From Bacillota bacterium (GTDB lineage: Bacteria > Bacillota > UBA4882 > UBA8346), in NCBI GenBank assembly GCA_023402395.1, contig JAEYGI010000008.1, forward strand, positions 1 to 64,000: DNA of 64,000 nt. The letters are read 5' to 3'. Every line of letters starts with the position of its first letter. The stretch's first letter is position 1. A program made the translations under genes and the position numbers. The notes under the pieces were generated by a model that saw nothing but the letters and a program-made list of their open reading frames with translations, searched no databases and was not told the origin of the DNA. Below, one piece after another: positions 51,327 through 60,050 of the stretch.

Positions 51327-51749
51327 CTACCAGTCCCGCACCAGTTCGTCGAGGCGCGATCGTTCGCCCCGGTTTCCCGGTAGAGGCGAAGCTGCGGCCG
51401 GTTTTGGCATCGAATAAGATTCCCGGGCCTCCGCCGCCGCGCCGTTTTGATAAGTTGCGGCCGGAGCGCCTGAAACGGAGGAGAGACGCGGCGTCTCATC
51501 CGCCGCGCCGGACAGCGCCTGCACGGACATGATCTCTTCCAGGTCGACCTGGATCCGGAGAACTTTAGGCATCGGCACCATCTGCAAGTTTTTGTCCTCA
51601 CGGATCAGTAAGTACTCGGAGTCCCATCCCAAAAGCGTTCCGGAGACGGCGGCCCCTCCTTCCAGATGAACCGCGACCAGGAACTGATTATGCAAAAGAT
51701 TTTTCAAAATCAAGCTACTGTTGAAGAATCCGGGGTCAATCCTCGGCAC
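51327..51749 (-). CDS. Small protein with an Sm/Hfq-like N-terminal domain
   Basis: 140 residues from GTG at 51749 (AGGTGG six bases upstream). Residues about 12-70 (SLILKNLLHNQFLVAVHLEG, then GAAVSGTLLGWDSEYLLIRE and VPMPKVLRIQV) have the helix plus five-strand pattern of Sm-like proteins, with Sm1-like GxxxxGTLxGWD and Sm2-like final strand. The C-terminal 70 residues are Ala/Pro/Ser-rich and probably disordered, ending SRLDELVRDW. It overlaps the actin-like gene by 14 bases, so the products are made together. RNA binding or ring formation is inference; it is not ordinary Hfq. Confidence 0.55.
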   Translation of the reverse strand: MPRIDPGFFNSSLILKNLLHNQFLVAVHLEGGAAVSGTLLGWDSEYLLIREDKNLQMVPMPKVLRIQVDLEEIMSVQALSGAADETPRLSSVSGAPAATYQNGAAAEARESYSMPKPAAASPLPGNRGERSRLDELVRDW

Positions 51750-52788
51750 TGGCCGCCACCTCGTAGTTGTTGGGCCTCATCCGGTTGCCGTACAAGCGCT
51801 GGGCCAGTTTCCGGAAACCGTAAACATTGGCGAATTGGGCCTCTTTCACCAGCATGGTATTGTCGAAATAGGGGAGCATGTATTCGGCGATGGCAATCCC
51901 GCCGCCGCCGGTGATAAAGACCATGTCCAACTCCCATTTGTTCACCCAGAGGCTGTTGATCTCGGTAATCAGCTTCTCGGCGACCACGCCGAAAGCATGA
52001 CGCTTGATTTCATCGAGATTGTAGCTCTTGCCGGAGATGCGGATCGTGCCGGTGCGGACGATCTCGTCCAATTGATAAATGGGTTTGTTGATCTTGAATT
52101 CTTCCTTCAGCATCTCGGAGATAATGATGTAAGCCGTGCTGAGCGCGGTATTGGACGAACCGCTCAGGCGGTCGATATTCTCCAGATTGTCGACCACGAT
52201 GTAATCGGTGGTCCGGAAACCGATGTCGATAATGCCGATCTTGGAAGCGGCCATGTTCTCGTCGATCATATTCCCGTTGTAATCAAGGATCAGATCGAAC
52301 AAGGTTCCGAACGGCTGCGGCAACACCTTGACTTCATTGACAAAAAGGGTTTGCTCACTGTCGTTCTTTTGGTTCCGGCGCAAGGTGATATGGTGCTGCC
52401 CCTTAAAGAGCTGGGACAGGGACTGCTTGGTTTCGGTGAAGAATCCGACGGGCAGGCCGGTGACCAGGTTAAAATTGGTGCTCTTGCCGTCCGAGAGCAA
52501 CGCCAGTGAGGTGACGAGCAGCACCTTGCTGATGCGCTCATCCATCCGGTTTTCGGTCAGGGAGAAGAGAACGACGTCCGATTGGCGGTTGGCCAGATCG
52601 CCGACAAAATATTCCCGGTCGTCAACGATCACGTTCATGTTCTTGAGGAAGTTCTGTTCTTGCGCGTCGTCGCTGATATAACGGAGCGTGCGCGCTTGTC
52701 CGACCACCGAGGGGAAGATTTTATCTTTTTTGCCGTCCGTGACTTTAACAAATCCGTAACCGAGGTCGACTCCTATGTTTTTTTCCAT
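51736..52788 (-). CDS. ParM/StbA-like actin homologue
   Basis: 350 residues with GAGGAGGAGA upstream. The actin/Hsp70 ATPase motifs are present: phosphate-1 IGVDLGYGFVKV (residues 5-16), phosphate-2 IGIIDIGFRTTDYIVVD, and adenosine motif VFITGGGGIAIAEY. Overall length and order match the ParM/StbA/Ta0583 group, known for filaments that segregate plasmids. Here no ParR or centromere repeat is adjacent; instead an Sm-like gene overlaps its end. The gene lies among ordinary chromosomal genes, so a chromosomal cytoskeletal role or a domesticated plasmid system is possible. Confidence 0.8.
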   Translation of the reverse strand: MEKNIGVDLGYGFVKVTDGKKDKIFPSVVGQARTLRYISDDAQEQNFLKNMNVIVDDREYFVGDLANRQSDVVLFSLTENRMDERISKVLLVTSLALLSDGKSTNFNLVTGLPVGFFTETKQSLSQLFKGQHHITLRRNQKNDSEQTLFVNEVKVLPQPFGTLFDLILDYNGNMIDENMAASKIGIIDIGFRTTDYIVVDNLENIDRLSGSSNTALSTAYIIISEMLKEEFKINKPIYQLDEIVRTGTIRISGKSYNLDEIKRHAFGVVAEKLITEINSLWVNKWELDMVFITGGGGIAIAEYMLPYFDNTMLVKEAQFANVYGFRKLAQRLYGNRMRPNNYEVAASAED

Positions 52789-53198
52789 TTATGAGATCTC
52801 CTCCTCAAGTAATTCTCTAGATTTGTCGAAACAATCAAACATATAATATTTTGAAAATACCTTCCGTCTGTATTCGACAATTTATTCCAAGATCCTTTTT
52901 TGTTTCCGGTTTGAAGCTGGTTTTTTACAAAAAAAGACCGGCGTTTCCGGCTTTCGGACCCAAAATGCATCCGCGCCTGACGGATTGAACCTAAAACGGC
53001 AAACCTTCGTCAATTAAAAAGATTGCGAACATTTGAGGCCGGACGATGAATGGGGGCAGGGCGCTTCCGCTTGGAAAGTGGGGCCCGCCTCATTTCACGG
53101 CTCCGGGGTCATATTTGGATGTTTTTTCGGGGAGGATATTAATTTCTGGTGTCGAAGTGAAATATCGAAAAAACTGGTAATGGACTGAGGTGACGTTA
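52789..53198. other. Intergenic region, divergent
   Basis: About 410 bases between the actin-like operon and ftsE. AT-rich next to the actin-like gene, where several TATAAT-like and TTG-rich stretches could serve as its promoter, but no pair is clear enough to mark. Confidence 0.3.
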
Positions 53199-53876
53199 TT
53201 GATACAGTTCCAGGGAGTGAGTAAGGTTTACGGCAATGGGGTCACCGCGCTGAAAGAGGTCGATCTCTATATCGAAAAAGGGGAGTTGGTTTTTTTGGTG
53301 GGACCGAGCGGCGCCGGAAAAACAACTTTTATGAAATTGGCGATTCGCCGGGAACTTCCGTCCCAGGGCCATATCTATGTCGGGCGGAAAAATTTGTCCC
53401 GGATGAAAGAACCTGAAGTGCCCCATTTCCGCCGGAATGTCGGGGTCATTTTTCAGGATTTCAAGCTATTGCCCACTAAAACGGTCTTTGAGAACATTTC
53501 GTTCGCGCTGGAGGTCATCGAGGCCTCGCCCAAGGATATCATGCGGCAAGTTCCGGCGGTTCTGGAATTGGTCGGCCTGAAGGACAAAGCAGGCGTCTTT
53601 CCGGGGGAACTCTCCGGAGGCGAACAGCAACGGGTCTCCCTAGCCCGGGCCATTGTGAACCGGCCGTTGCTGCTGCTCGCCGACGAGCCCACCGGCAATC
53701 TCGACCCCGACACCTCGTGGGGGATTATGGATTTGTTGCATGAGATTAACAGCCGGGGCACCACGATTATTATGGCGACCCACAACAAGTCAATCGTCGA
53801 CAAGATGCGCCGCCGCGTCATTGCGCTGGACTGCGGCAGGATCACCCGGGATGAACAGAAGGGGGTTTATGAGTGA
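53199..53876 (+). CDS. ftsE: Cell division ATP-binding protein FtsE
   Basis: 225 residues from TTG at 53199, five bases after GAGGTGA; this gives the usual start MIQFQGVSKVYGNG. Walker A GPSGAGKTTFMKL, Q-loop FQDFKLL, signature LSGGEQQRVSLARAI, Walker B LLLADEPTGNLDP and the switch His in MATHN are complete. With FtsX it forms a membrane complex that activates peptidoglycan hydrolases at division or elongation. The murein-hydrolase gene at 55.1 kb is the expected partner. Confidence 0.95.
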   Translation: MIQFQGVSKVYGNGVTALKEVDLYIEKGELVFLVGPSGAGKTTFMKLAIRRELPSQGHIYVGRKNLSRMKEPEVPHFRRNVGVIFQDFKLLPTKTVFENISFALEVIEASPKDIMRQVPAVLELVGLKDKAGVFPGELSGGEQQRVSLARAIVNRPLLLLADEPTGNLDPDTSWGIMDLLHEINSRGTTIIMATHNKSIVDKMRRRVIALDCGRITRDEQKGVYE

Positions 53877-54742
53877 AAGCCAGGACGCTGTGGTATTTTG
53901 CGAAAGAAGCGGGGACCGGCTTGAGCCGGAACGGCGTGATGAGCCTCACCTCCGTGATCACCGTGACCCTCTCCTTGGTTTTGCTGGGCTGCTTTTATAT
54001 TTTGATCTCCAATTGCAATCATTTTATGGGAATAGCCAAGGGCGCGCTCGAACTCCGGGTCTACCTCCAGGAGGACGCCGATGCGGTTGGGTTGCAACAA
54101 AAGATGATTGAGTTAGAAGGAGTCAAGGGCGCGCGATATGTCTCCAGGACGGACGGCGCCAAATGGCTGGAGAAAAATCTTGGGATTCAGGACCTCTTTA
54201 CCATCGCCGAAAATCCGTTGCCGGATATGATCAATGTCAGATTGGCCGACGATGCCAGGGTGAAGCCGCTGGTGGCGCAGATCGGGGCCTTGCGGGGCGT
54301 GGATGAAGTGGAATACGGCGAGACCTTCGTGGAGGCCATGCTGATCGTCGTCCGGGTGGTCTGGGCGATCGGGTTCGGCCTGCTGCTGGTGATCGGCCTG
54401 GTGGTACTGTATATCATCATCAATACGATCCGGATTACGGTGCTCTCCCGCAGAAAAGAGATTGAAATTATGAAGCTGGTCGGGGCCACCGACTGGTTTA
54501 TCCGGCTGCCGTTTCTGCTGGAGGGCGTATTCATCGGCTTGACCGGGTCATTTTTGGCGGTCGTCGTGATCTCGAAAAGTTATCATCTGCTGTTTCAGTA
54601 TGTCAAGCACCTGGCGCCATTCATTCCATTGTTGCCGGAAAACGCCGTCAACAGTGGGATGTTTTGGGTTCTGCCGTTGCTGGGCCTGATCTTCGGAGCC
54701 CTGGGGAGCACGATGTCCCTTAAGAAGTTTATGAGGGTATGA
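53873..54742 (+). CDS. ftsX: Cell division protein FtsX
   Basis: 289 residues from a GTG that overlaps the ftsE stop by 4 bases. Four membrane helices: one near residues 20-45 (SLTSVITVTLSLVLLGCFYI) and three in the C-terminal half (about 160-185, 210-235, 255-280). The extracellular loop between TM1 and TM2 (ELRVYLQEDADAVGLQQKMI and on) is the docking site for coiled-coil hydrolase regulators. Couples FtsE ATP hydrolysis to hydrolase activation outside the cell. Confidence 0.95.
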   Translation: MKARTLWYFAKEAGTGLSRNGVMSLTSVITVTLSLVLLGCFYILISNCNHFMGIAKGALELRVYLQEDADAVGLQQKMIELEGVKGARYVSRTDGAKWLEKNLGIQDLFTIAENPLPDMINVRLADDARVKPLVAQIGALRGVDEVEYGETFVEAMLIVVRVVWAIGFGLLLVIGLVVLYIIINTIRITVLSRRKEIEIMKLVGATDWFIRLPFLLEGVFIGLTGSFLAVVVISKSYHLLFQYVKHLAPFIPLLPENAVNSGMFWVLPLLGLIFGALGSTMSLKKFMRV

Positions 54743-55092
54743 ACCATGGTCCCGGCTGGAAAGTCTAACGTTGAAAGCAAAAATCAAATCCGGACTAAAG
54801 TCAAAGGACCGGAAAGTCGATAGTCAAGTTGAACGGCGGCCATCGCGGTCAAGGTCGCGGTAGTCCGGCCTTTCGGGGAATCGATGCCGTTTCGTCAAGT
54901 TTTCATCTGGACCTGAGCTTTATACGGTTTCGGCAGAGTATCAGTGACCAGCGGCCCGATGATCTCGGGCTTCCTTTTTACGGTGGGGTTTTTCCGGGAA
55001 CCCCCTTTTAGTCGACAGGGGACGGCGGCGCTATAAATCGCGCGACGGATCCGCTTCCAAAGAAAGGATATCATATGGGAGGCGACGGATAA
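54743..55092. other. Intergenic region
   Basis: About 350 bases. A TTG-started frame (54829-55011) has Arg/Gly/Phe-rich composition and no ribosome site, so I do not call it a gene. No terminator or promoter that I can defend. Confidence 0.35.
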
Positions 55093-56238
55093 ATGGCAAA
55101 CAAGCGGCTTTTATCTTTAAACCTACTCTTATTGGCGGTATTGCTTTGCGGGGCGGTGGGATGGTCCGCTTCCAACGACGACATTGAACGGCAGATCGAT
55201 CAGACCAAAAGGAAACTTACCCAGACCAAGGCCAGGGAAAAATCGGTGATGGGCAATCTGATCAGGTCGCAACAAGAGTTGGATCAGATCAGCAGCAATT
55301 TGTACCGGATCAATAGCCGGCTGGGAAGCACCGAACAGCGGATCAACGCCATCAAGAACCAGATCAATAGCACTCAGACGCAGATCCAGAAATTACAGGC
55401 CAACATCGCGGCGCAACAAACAGTTCTAGGGAAGCGTTTGGTGGCTATATATAAATACGGGTACCAAAGCTACCTACAGATTTTGTTTGAAGCCCGCGAT
55501 TTCAGCGAATTCATCAACCGTTACGAGATGGTGGGACGCTACATACGGGCTGATTTGTCGGTCATCAAGTCCTTGCAGCAAAACCAGGATGAGATCGCCC
55601 GCAAGAAACAGCAGATCGTCCGGCAGCACGATAGTCTGGCCCGCGAAAGGGAATCCTACGCCAGATTACAGCAGATGGCCCAGTCCGAACGGAGTAACAT
55701 GACTTCCAAGGTCCAGACCAGGCAAAGGGAACTGTCGGCGATCCAAAATGACCGCCGCTCCTTGGAGAAAGCCCTCGATGAGCTGGAAGATTTGTCGCGG
55801 GCCATGGAATCCCAGATCCGCGGGCTGCAGCACCAAAATAAGACGGCATTGGGTTCCGGCCGGTACATCTGGCCGACTCAAGGCCGGATCACTTCCTATT
55901 TCGGCTACCGGATCCATCCGATTTTGCGAAAACGGAAATATCATTCCGGGATTGACATCGCGGCTCCCCAGGGGACTCCGATCTATGCCTCGGACAGTGG
56001 CGTGGTGGTGTTCTCGGCCCGGAACGGGGGATACGGGAAGATGATCATCGTCGACCACGGATCGGGTTTCTCCACGGTGTATGCGCATTGTTCGTATTTG
56101 TTGGCCGGCCAGGGTCAAACCGTGACCAAGGGGCAGGAGATCGCCAAGGTCGGCACCACGGGTCTGAGCACCGGTCCCCACGTCCATTTCGAAGTCCGCA
56201 AAGACGGTGTGGCGGTGGATCCGATGAAGTATTTGTAG
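55093..56238 (+). CDS. Murein hydrolase activator/M23 peptidase with coiled coil
   Basis: 381 residues. Signal peptide 1-25, then a long coiled coil (about 27-250, e.g. IERQIDQTKRKLTQTKAREK, IKNQINSTQTQIQKLQANIA) as in EnvC/PcsB/CwlO-type partners of FtsEX, and a LytM/M23 domain with HSGID (His284, Asp288) and HVHFEVR (His363, His365). All four metal-site residues are present, so it may be an active endopeptidase rather than only an activator. Position behind ftsEX supports coupling to that complex. Confidence 0.9.
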   Translation: MANKRLLSLNLLLLAVLLCGAVGWSASNDDIERQIDQTKRKLTQTKAREKSVMGNLIRSQQELDQISSNLYRINSRLGSTEQRINAIKNQINSTQTQIQKLQANIAAQQTVLGKRLVAIYKYGYQSYLQILFEARDFSEFINRYEMVGRYIRADLSVIKSLQQNQDEIARKKQQIVRQHDSLARERESYARLQQMAQSERSNMTSKVQTRQRELSAIQNDRRSLEKALDELEDLSRAMESQIRGLQHQNKTALGSGRYIWPTQGRITSYFGYRIHPILRKRKYHSGIDIAAPQGTPIYASDSGVVVFSARNGGYGKMIIVDHGSGFSTVYAHCSYLLAGQGQTVTKGQEIAKVGTTGLSTGPHVHFEVRKDGVAVDPMKYL

Positions 56239-56253
56239 TTATTTTGGGGGGCC

Positions 56254-57531
56254 GTGAAAAGCGGTAAAGGAGCGGTCGCATTGGTTAGCAAGCGCCGGGT
56301 GGCTCTGGTTTCGTTTTTGGTCATACTGTTTGTGGCGGCCGGCGCTTTCGGCTGGTGGTGGCAGGGCAAAGTCCGGCAGGGCCGGTACCAAGATCTGTTG
56401 CCAGCCTTTTACGTGATGGGTGTCTTGAAGACCAGCTATTATCGGCCGGTGGAATTCGGCCGGCTGATGAAGGCGTACTGGAATACCGGCAACATCGCCG
56501 GGATGCTGAAGACGTTGAACGACCCTTATACCCGGTTTCTCGGAAAGGACGAGTACGCCGAGATGAAGAAGGAGACCAGTGGCAGTTTCGGCGGGATCGG
56601 AGTCTATCTGATCCCTAAGGAAGAAGAACTGATCATCTCCTCGGTGGTGAAGGGATCGCCTGGCGCCCGGCTCGGCCTGCAACAAGGGGACCGTATCATC
56701 CGGGTCGGCCGCCAATCCGTCAAGGAACTGGGAATGGAGTTGGCAATCGCCCGAATTCGCGGCCCGGTGGGTTCGTCGGTCCAGCTGTCGGTTGCCCGTG
56801 GCGCGGGAGAGAACCGGAAAGAACTCAGCTTCCAGGTGACCCGCGAGAATATCTTGATCCCGACCGTGGAAATGGCCACCCGGACCGATCCGGCCGTCGG
56901 CCAGTATGCCATAATCAAGATCTCCCAGTTTGCCGAGACCACCCCCGATGACCTGGCCAAAAGCCTGAAACAGATCGACGATTCGCCGGAATACCGGGCA
57001 TTGATTCTGGATTTGCGCGCCAATCCCGGCGGGGCTCTCGACGCGGCCCACAAGGTTGCCAGCCATTTTCTCCCGGCCGGCGCGCCGGTCCTCCATATCC
57101 AGAGGCGGGGCTATCCGGAGCAGAGCCTTCCGGCTGTCCGGTACCGGCACCGGAGCCTGCCTATGGTCGTGCTGGTCGACAGTTGGAGCGCCAGCGCCTC
57201 GGAGATCGTGGCCGGCGCCATCAAGGATCAGAAGCGGGGGACACTGGTGGGCACGCACACCTTTGGCAAGGATCTAATTCAGGAAATCAGGGAATTGCCC
57301 GGAGACTCGGCGGTGGCAATCACCATCGCCAGTTACCTGACTTCCGGCAAGATCAATATTCACCATAAAGGAGTCCAGCCGCATCAGGTCGTGGAAATTC
57401 CGGGCGCCATGGAACGGCTGCTGAAGAAGGGCGATACCGGGCCGTTTCAAACTATGCAGCGGCTTCAGGAACAAAAAGCCTTGCAGATCTTGGCCGAACA
57501 GATGGCAAGCGGCCGGAGGAAAGCCGGTTGA
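56254..57531 (+). CDS. S41 C-terminal processing protease
   Basis: 425 residues from GTG at 56254. One N-terminal membrane anchor (VALVSFLVILFVAAGAFGWW), a PDZ domain (about 110-190, GGIGVYLIPKEEELIISSVV), then the S41 protease core with Ser314 in SWSASASE and Lys339 in THTFGKDL, the same 25-residue spacing as in B. subtilis CtpB. It cleaves envelope proteins, possibly the neighbouring hydrolase. The downstream deacetylase gene starts in its stop codon. Confidence 0.92.
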   Translation: MKSGKGAVALVSKRRVALVSFLVILFVAAGAFGWWWQGKVRQGRYQDLLPAFYVMGVLKTSYYRPVEFGRLMKAYWNTGNIAGMLKTLNDPYTRFLGKDEYAEMKKETSGSFGGIGVYLIPKEEELIISSVVKGSPGARLGLQQGDRIIRVGRQSVKELGMELAIARIRGPVGSSVQLSVARGAGENRKELSFQVTRENILIPTVEMATRTDPAVGQYAIIKISQFAETTPDDLAKSLKQIDDSPEYRALILDLRANPGGALDAAHKVASHFLPAGAPVLHIQRRGYPEQSLPAVRYRHRSLPMVVLVDSWSASASEIVAGAIKDQKRGTLVGTHTFGKDLIQEIRELPGDSAVAITIASYLTSGKINIHHKGVQPHQVVEIPGAMERLLKKGDTGPFQTMQRLQEQKALQILAEQMASGRRKAG

Positions 57532-59069
57532 AAGCTAAAACTCGCTCGAAGGGTAAAGCCAGGGGGAGGAAACGGTCGTGGCCGTTGTCTCCGAACACCA
57601 AGACGGCATTGCTTTTCTACCTGGCATTCACCGTCCTGTTGGTCGCCACGGTGCATTGGTCTGGCGCCGGAACGGCGCCGGTCGTCAAACCCGCTGACAG
57701 CAATTTCGTATTTGACCGTCCAGGCGTGGTCGATCTAGTCTTCCTCCAGGATTCGCTGGAGGAGGCCTGGCGTTATCTGCTGGCGGAGAAGGGGTTGAAC
57801 TCCGACCAACTGCTGCGGCGCGAGGAGAGCCGGTTGATGGTCAGGCGGACCCCCCGGAACGAATTGCGCTGGATTCAATCGGTCAGCCGCCTGGAATTGC
57901 CGCCGGCTCCGGACGAAACGTTACTGGTCGATCTGGGCTGGGAGTGGAAACGGCTGCTGTCCGCGCAAGGGTTGACGGTCCGGCCGGCCCATTGGGGCCT
58001 GGCCAACCAGCGGCTCTGGCTGAGGTTGGAAAGCGAGGCCCAGGTCCGGGTCACCGGTGACCAAGCTACTCTTCCCTGCGCCAAATTGACCATTATTCAA
58101 CCGTTGACCGGCGCTACCGGGAAGGGTTGGAATTGGCGCGGCTTGATCCCGGAGCCGTTGCCGGAATTGAAACCGACGGAACGGCCCCCGGCGGTTGCTC
58201 TTACCCCGGAACCGAGCCCGCAGATCACGCCCAAGGTCACGCCGAAGCTTGCACCGAAGATCGGACCCAAGATTGCGCCGAAGATCGAGCCGAGGGCCAC
58301 ACCCAAGATCGCGCCGAAGATCGCGCCTTCGCCCCGGGTGGAACCGAAAGCGACCGCCAGGCCGAAAGTGGCCCGGCCCCAGTTGCCGCAGTTCAAGCGG
58401 CGCGCCAAAGCCGCGCTGATCATTGACGATGTGGGCTTCGTCCGGGGGCCGGCCGACGCCATGCTGAAGGTGCCGGCCCGGTTGACCTGGGCGTTCCTGC
58501 CGTTTACTCCGTATGATGAGGAGTATCAGGCGGCCGCCAGGGAACGGGGCTTTGAGATCATCCTTCATTTGCCCCTGGAGCCGCTCAATCAAACGGCCAA
58601 CCCCGGTCCGGGACTGATCCGGTCCGATTGGCCGGAGGAGAAGATATTGGAACAGCTCGACGCTGATCTGGCGGAGGTTCCGGGCGCGGTCGGCCTGAAT
58701 AACCATATGGGTTCCCTCGGCACCAGCAATGAGCGGTTGATGGATATTTTGCTGAAAGCCGTCAAGCGTAAGAAGCTGTTCTTCGTGGACAGCAATACCG
58801 GGGATCACGACCATCCCCCGGTAGTAGAAAAGTATGCCCGCAAGAATCGGGTTCCGTTCGCCCGGAACCAGGTGTTTATCGACAACTCCAGCGACTTGGA
58901 GCAAAAAAAGGCGGCGCTGCGCCGGCTGATCAAGCTCGCCCTGGAACAGGGGGAAGCGGTCGGCATCGGCCATGTCCGGGAGGGAACGGCCGAGGCGATC
59001 ATTGCGATGCTGCCGGAGTTTGCCAAGGCCGGGGTGGAGATCGTGCCGGTGTCGGAGTTGGTTAAGTAG
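57528..59069 (+). CDS. Divergent polysaccharide deacetylase family protein
   Basis: 513 residues from TTG at 57528, overlapping the protease stop by 4 bases. One N-terminal membrane helix (ALLFYLAFTVLLVATVHW), a periplasmic domain to about 215, a low-complexity linker of PKI/TPK/APK repeats (about 220-290), then the catalytic-like domain: AALIIDDVGF, FEIILHLPLEP and GLNNHMGS followed by FFVDSNTGDHD. The family (DUF610/YibQ) is found near envC/ctpA in many bacteria, including here, and is thought to act on envelope polysaccharide. Confidence 0.85.
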   Translation: MKAKTRSKGKARGRKRSWPLSPNTKTALLFYLAFTVLLVATVHWSGAGTAPVVKPADSNFVFDRPGVVDLVFLQDSLEEAWRYLLAEKGLNSDQLLRREESRLMVRRTPRNELRWIQSVSRLELPPAPDETLLVDLGWEWKRLLSAQGLTVRPAHWGLANQRLWLRLESEAQVRVTGDQATLPCAKLTIIQPLTGATGKGWNWRGLIPEPLPELKPTERPPAVALTPEPSPQITPKVTPKLAPKIGPKIAPKIEPRATPKIAPKIAPSPRVEPKATARPKVARPQLPQFKRRAKAALIIDDVGFVRGPADAMLKVPARLTWAFLPFTPYDEEYQAAARERGFEIILHLPLEPLNQTANPGPGLIRSDWPEEKILEQLDADLAEVPGAVGLNNHMGSLGTSNERLMDILLKAVKRKKLFFVDSNTGDHDHPPVVEKYARKNRVPFARNQVFIDNSSDLEQKKAALRRLIKLALEQGEAVGIGHVREGTAEAIIAMLPEFAKAGVEIVPVSELVK

Positions 59070-59094
59070 GCGTCAAGACAATATAAATAAATCT

Positions 59095-59122
59095 ACCGGC
59101 CCCGCATGGGGTCGGTTTTTTT
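59095..59122 (+). terminator. Terminator of the cell-wall gene cluster
   Basis: ACCGGCCCC and GGGGTCGGT arms around GCAT, then seven T residues. Confidence 0.85.
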
Positions 59123-59135
59123 GTAGGCTGGTTTG

Positions 59136-59720
59136 ATGGGGGTCACGGTTCCGTCGGTGAGCGACTTTAGAAACCCGTTCCAAGGGCGGCCGGAGTTGAT
59201 TGGGGCGACGCCAGAAGTGATCGGCCGGGGAAGGCAACAGATCCGTGGTCCCGATCAACTGATCGGACCCCCTCTCCATCTGATCCGGCGAGCCGATCAG
59301 TTGATCCAAAGGCCGGATCACTTGATCGGGGAGATGGCTCAGTTGATCCAAGTATTGGATCAGTTGATCAAAGTGTCCGATCAACTGATCCGGGCGCCGG
59401 ATCAGATTGGGGCGGAGTCGCTCCAAGTGATCCGGGAGGTGGATCAGATGATCGAAAGCGTGGATCACTTGATCGGGGAGACGGATCAGTTGATCGAAGT
59501 GTCCGATCAATTGATCTGGGCGCCGGATCAGATGGAGCGGGAGTTGCTCCAGTTGATCGTGAACCCGGATCAATTGATTTGTGCCGTCGAGCAGAAAAAA
59601 GGACTGATCCATGAACCGTTGCACCGGGAGATCAATTACCGGCTGGTGGAAGCCATGCTTTTACGCAATGACTTCATATCGGCTTCCCGGTATTATGACA
59701 TTTACCGGAATGAACTATGA
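59136..59720 (+). CDS. Heptad-repeat open frame over the GATC array
   Basis: An open frame of 194 codons from ATG at 59136 (TTG 59133 adjacent), with no good ribosome site and directly behind a terminator. From about residue 18 it consists of 7-residue units of the type DQLIxxP/DQLIRAP/DHLIGEM, one per 21 bases, for nearly 20 units, then a non-repeated tail (LIHEPLHREINYRLVEAMLL, then DFISASRYYDIYRNEL) that looks like real protein. The minus strand is also open with the same DQLI heptads, because the DNA unit is a palindrome. Whether the protein is made is uncertain; the tail and absence of stops favour it slightly. Confidence 0.4.
   Translation: MGVTVPSVSDFRNPFQGRPELIGATPEVIGRGRQQIRGPDQLIGPPLHLIRRADQLIQRPDHLIGEMAQLIQVLDQLIKVSDQLIRAPDQIGAESLQVIREVDQMIESVDHLIGETDQLIEVSDQLIWAPDQMERELLQLIVNPDQLICAVEQKKGLIHEPLHREINYRLVEAMLLRNDFISASRYYDIYRNEL
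59190..59588. repeat. 21-bp array of GATC-palindrome units
   Basis: Nineteen units begin at exact 21-base steps from 59190 to 59568. The unit core is GATCARYTGATC (e.g. GATCAGTTGATC, GATCAACTGATC), itself palindromic, followed by a variable 9-base spacer; a few units are degenerate on one half (CTCCAAGTGATC). GATC occurs 29 times between 59219 and 59634, against one or two expected. Each unit is two helical turns apart from the next. It lies between the cell-wall cluster terminator and the uvrB control region. Confidence 0.9.
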
Positions 59721-59987
59721 AAGAAATTGCGGTTCGAACCGGATGAAACGCTCCGGAAAATGATGGGAGGAGAATTTACGGCACAACTTTTCATTTAGCT
59801 AGTTTTTTTGAAATGACACATCGTTTGGATTATACATCAAAGCCTTTGATATCAAGGGTTTTGATGTATAATTGGCAGCCGCGGTTAAGTGAAACCCGGT
59901 ATGTGTGCATCAATCCGGCCTACGTCCGTGTTGACGTTTTTGTAACGGAAATGTAATCTCCTGGAGGAGGATTTGCCGTCTCGTTAT
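59721..59987. other. Intergenic region before the uvrB control region
   Basis: About 270 AT-rich bases. Contains a palindrome-like stretch at about 59830-59872 (ACATCAAAGCC TTTGATATCAAGGG TTTTGATGT) able to form a hairpin. No gene seen. Confidence 0.35.
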
Positions 59988-60001
59988 CGAATATATGTTC
60001 G
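59988..60001 (+). promoter_or_regulatory. LexA (SOS) box of uvrB
   Basis: CGAATATATGTTCG matches the Bacillota LexA site CGAACnnnnGTTCG with one mismatch (T for C at position 5). It ends one base before the -35 of the uvrB promoter, well placed for repression released on DNA damage. Confidence 0.8.
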
Positions 60002-60002
60002 G

Positions 60003-60030
60003 TTGAAGAGTGTTCTACTTGGGGTATAAT
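60003..60030 (+). promoter_or_regulatory. uvrB promoter
   Basis: TTGAAG (60003-60008), 16-base spacer, TATAAT (60025-60030). The predicted transcript starts only about 14 bases before the TTG start codon. Confidence 0.7.
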
Positions 60031-60050
60031 GGGTGGGTGAGGTGTTGCCA

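Noticed and set aside
54829..55011. 60-codon frame between ftsX and the M23 gene
   Set aside because: Unusual start, no ribosome site, low-complexity beginning.
59073..59624. Minus-strand DQLI-repeat open frame as a gene
   Set aside because: It mirrors the plus strand because the DNA unit is palindromic, and it extends into a terminator without a protein-like end.
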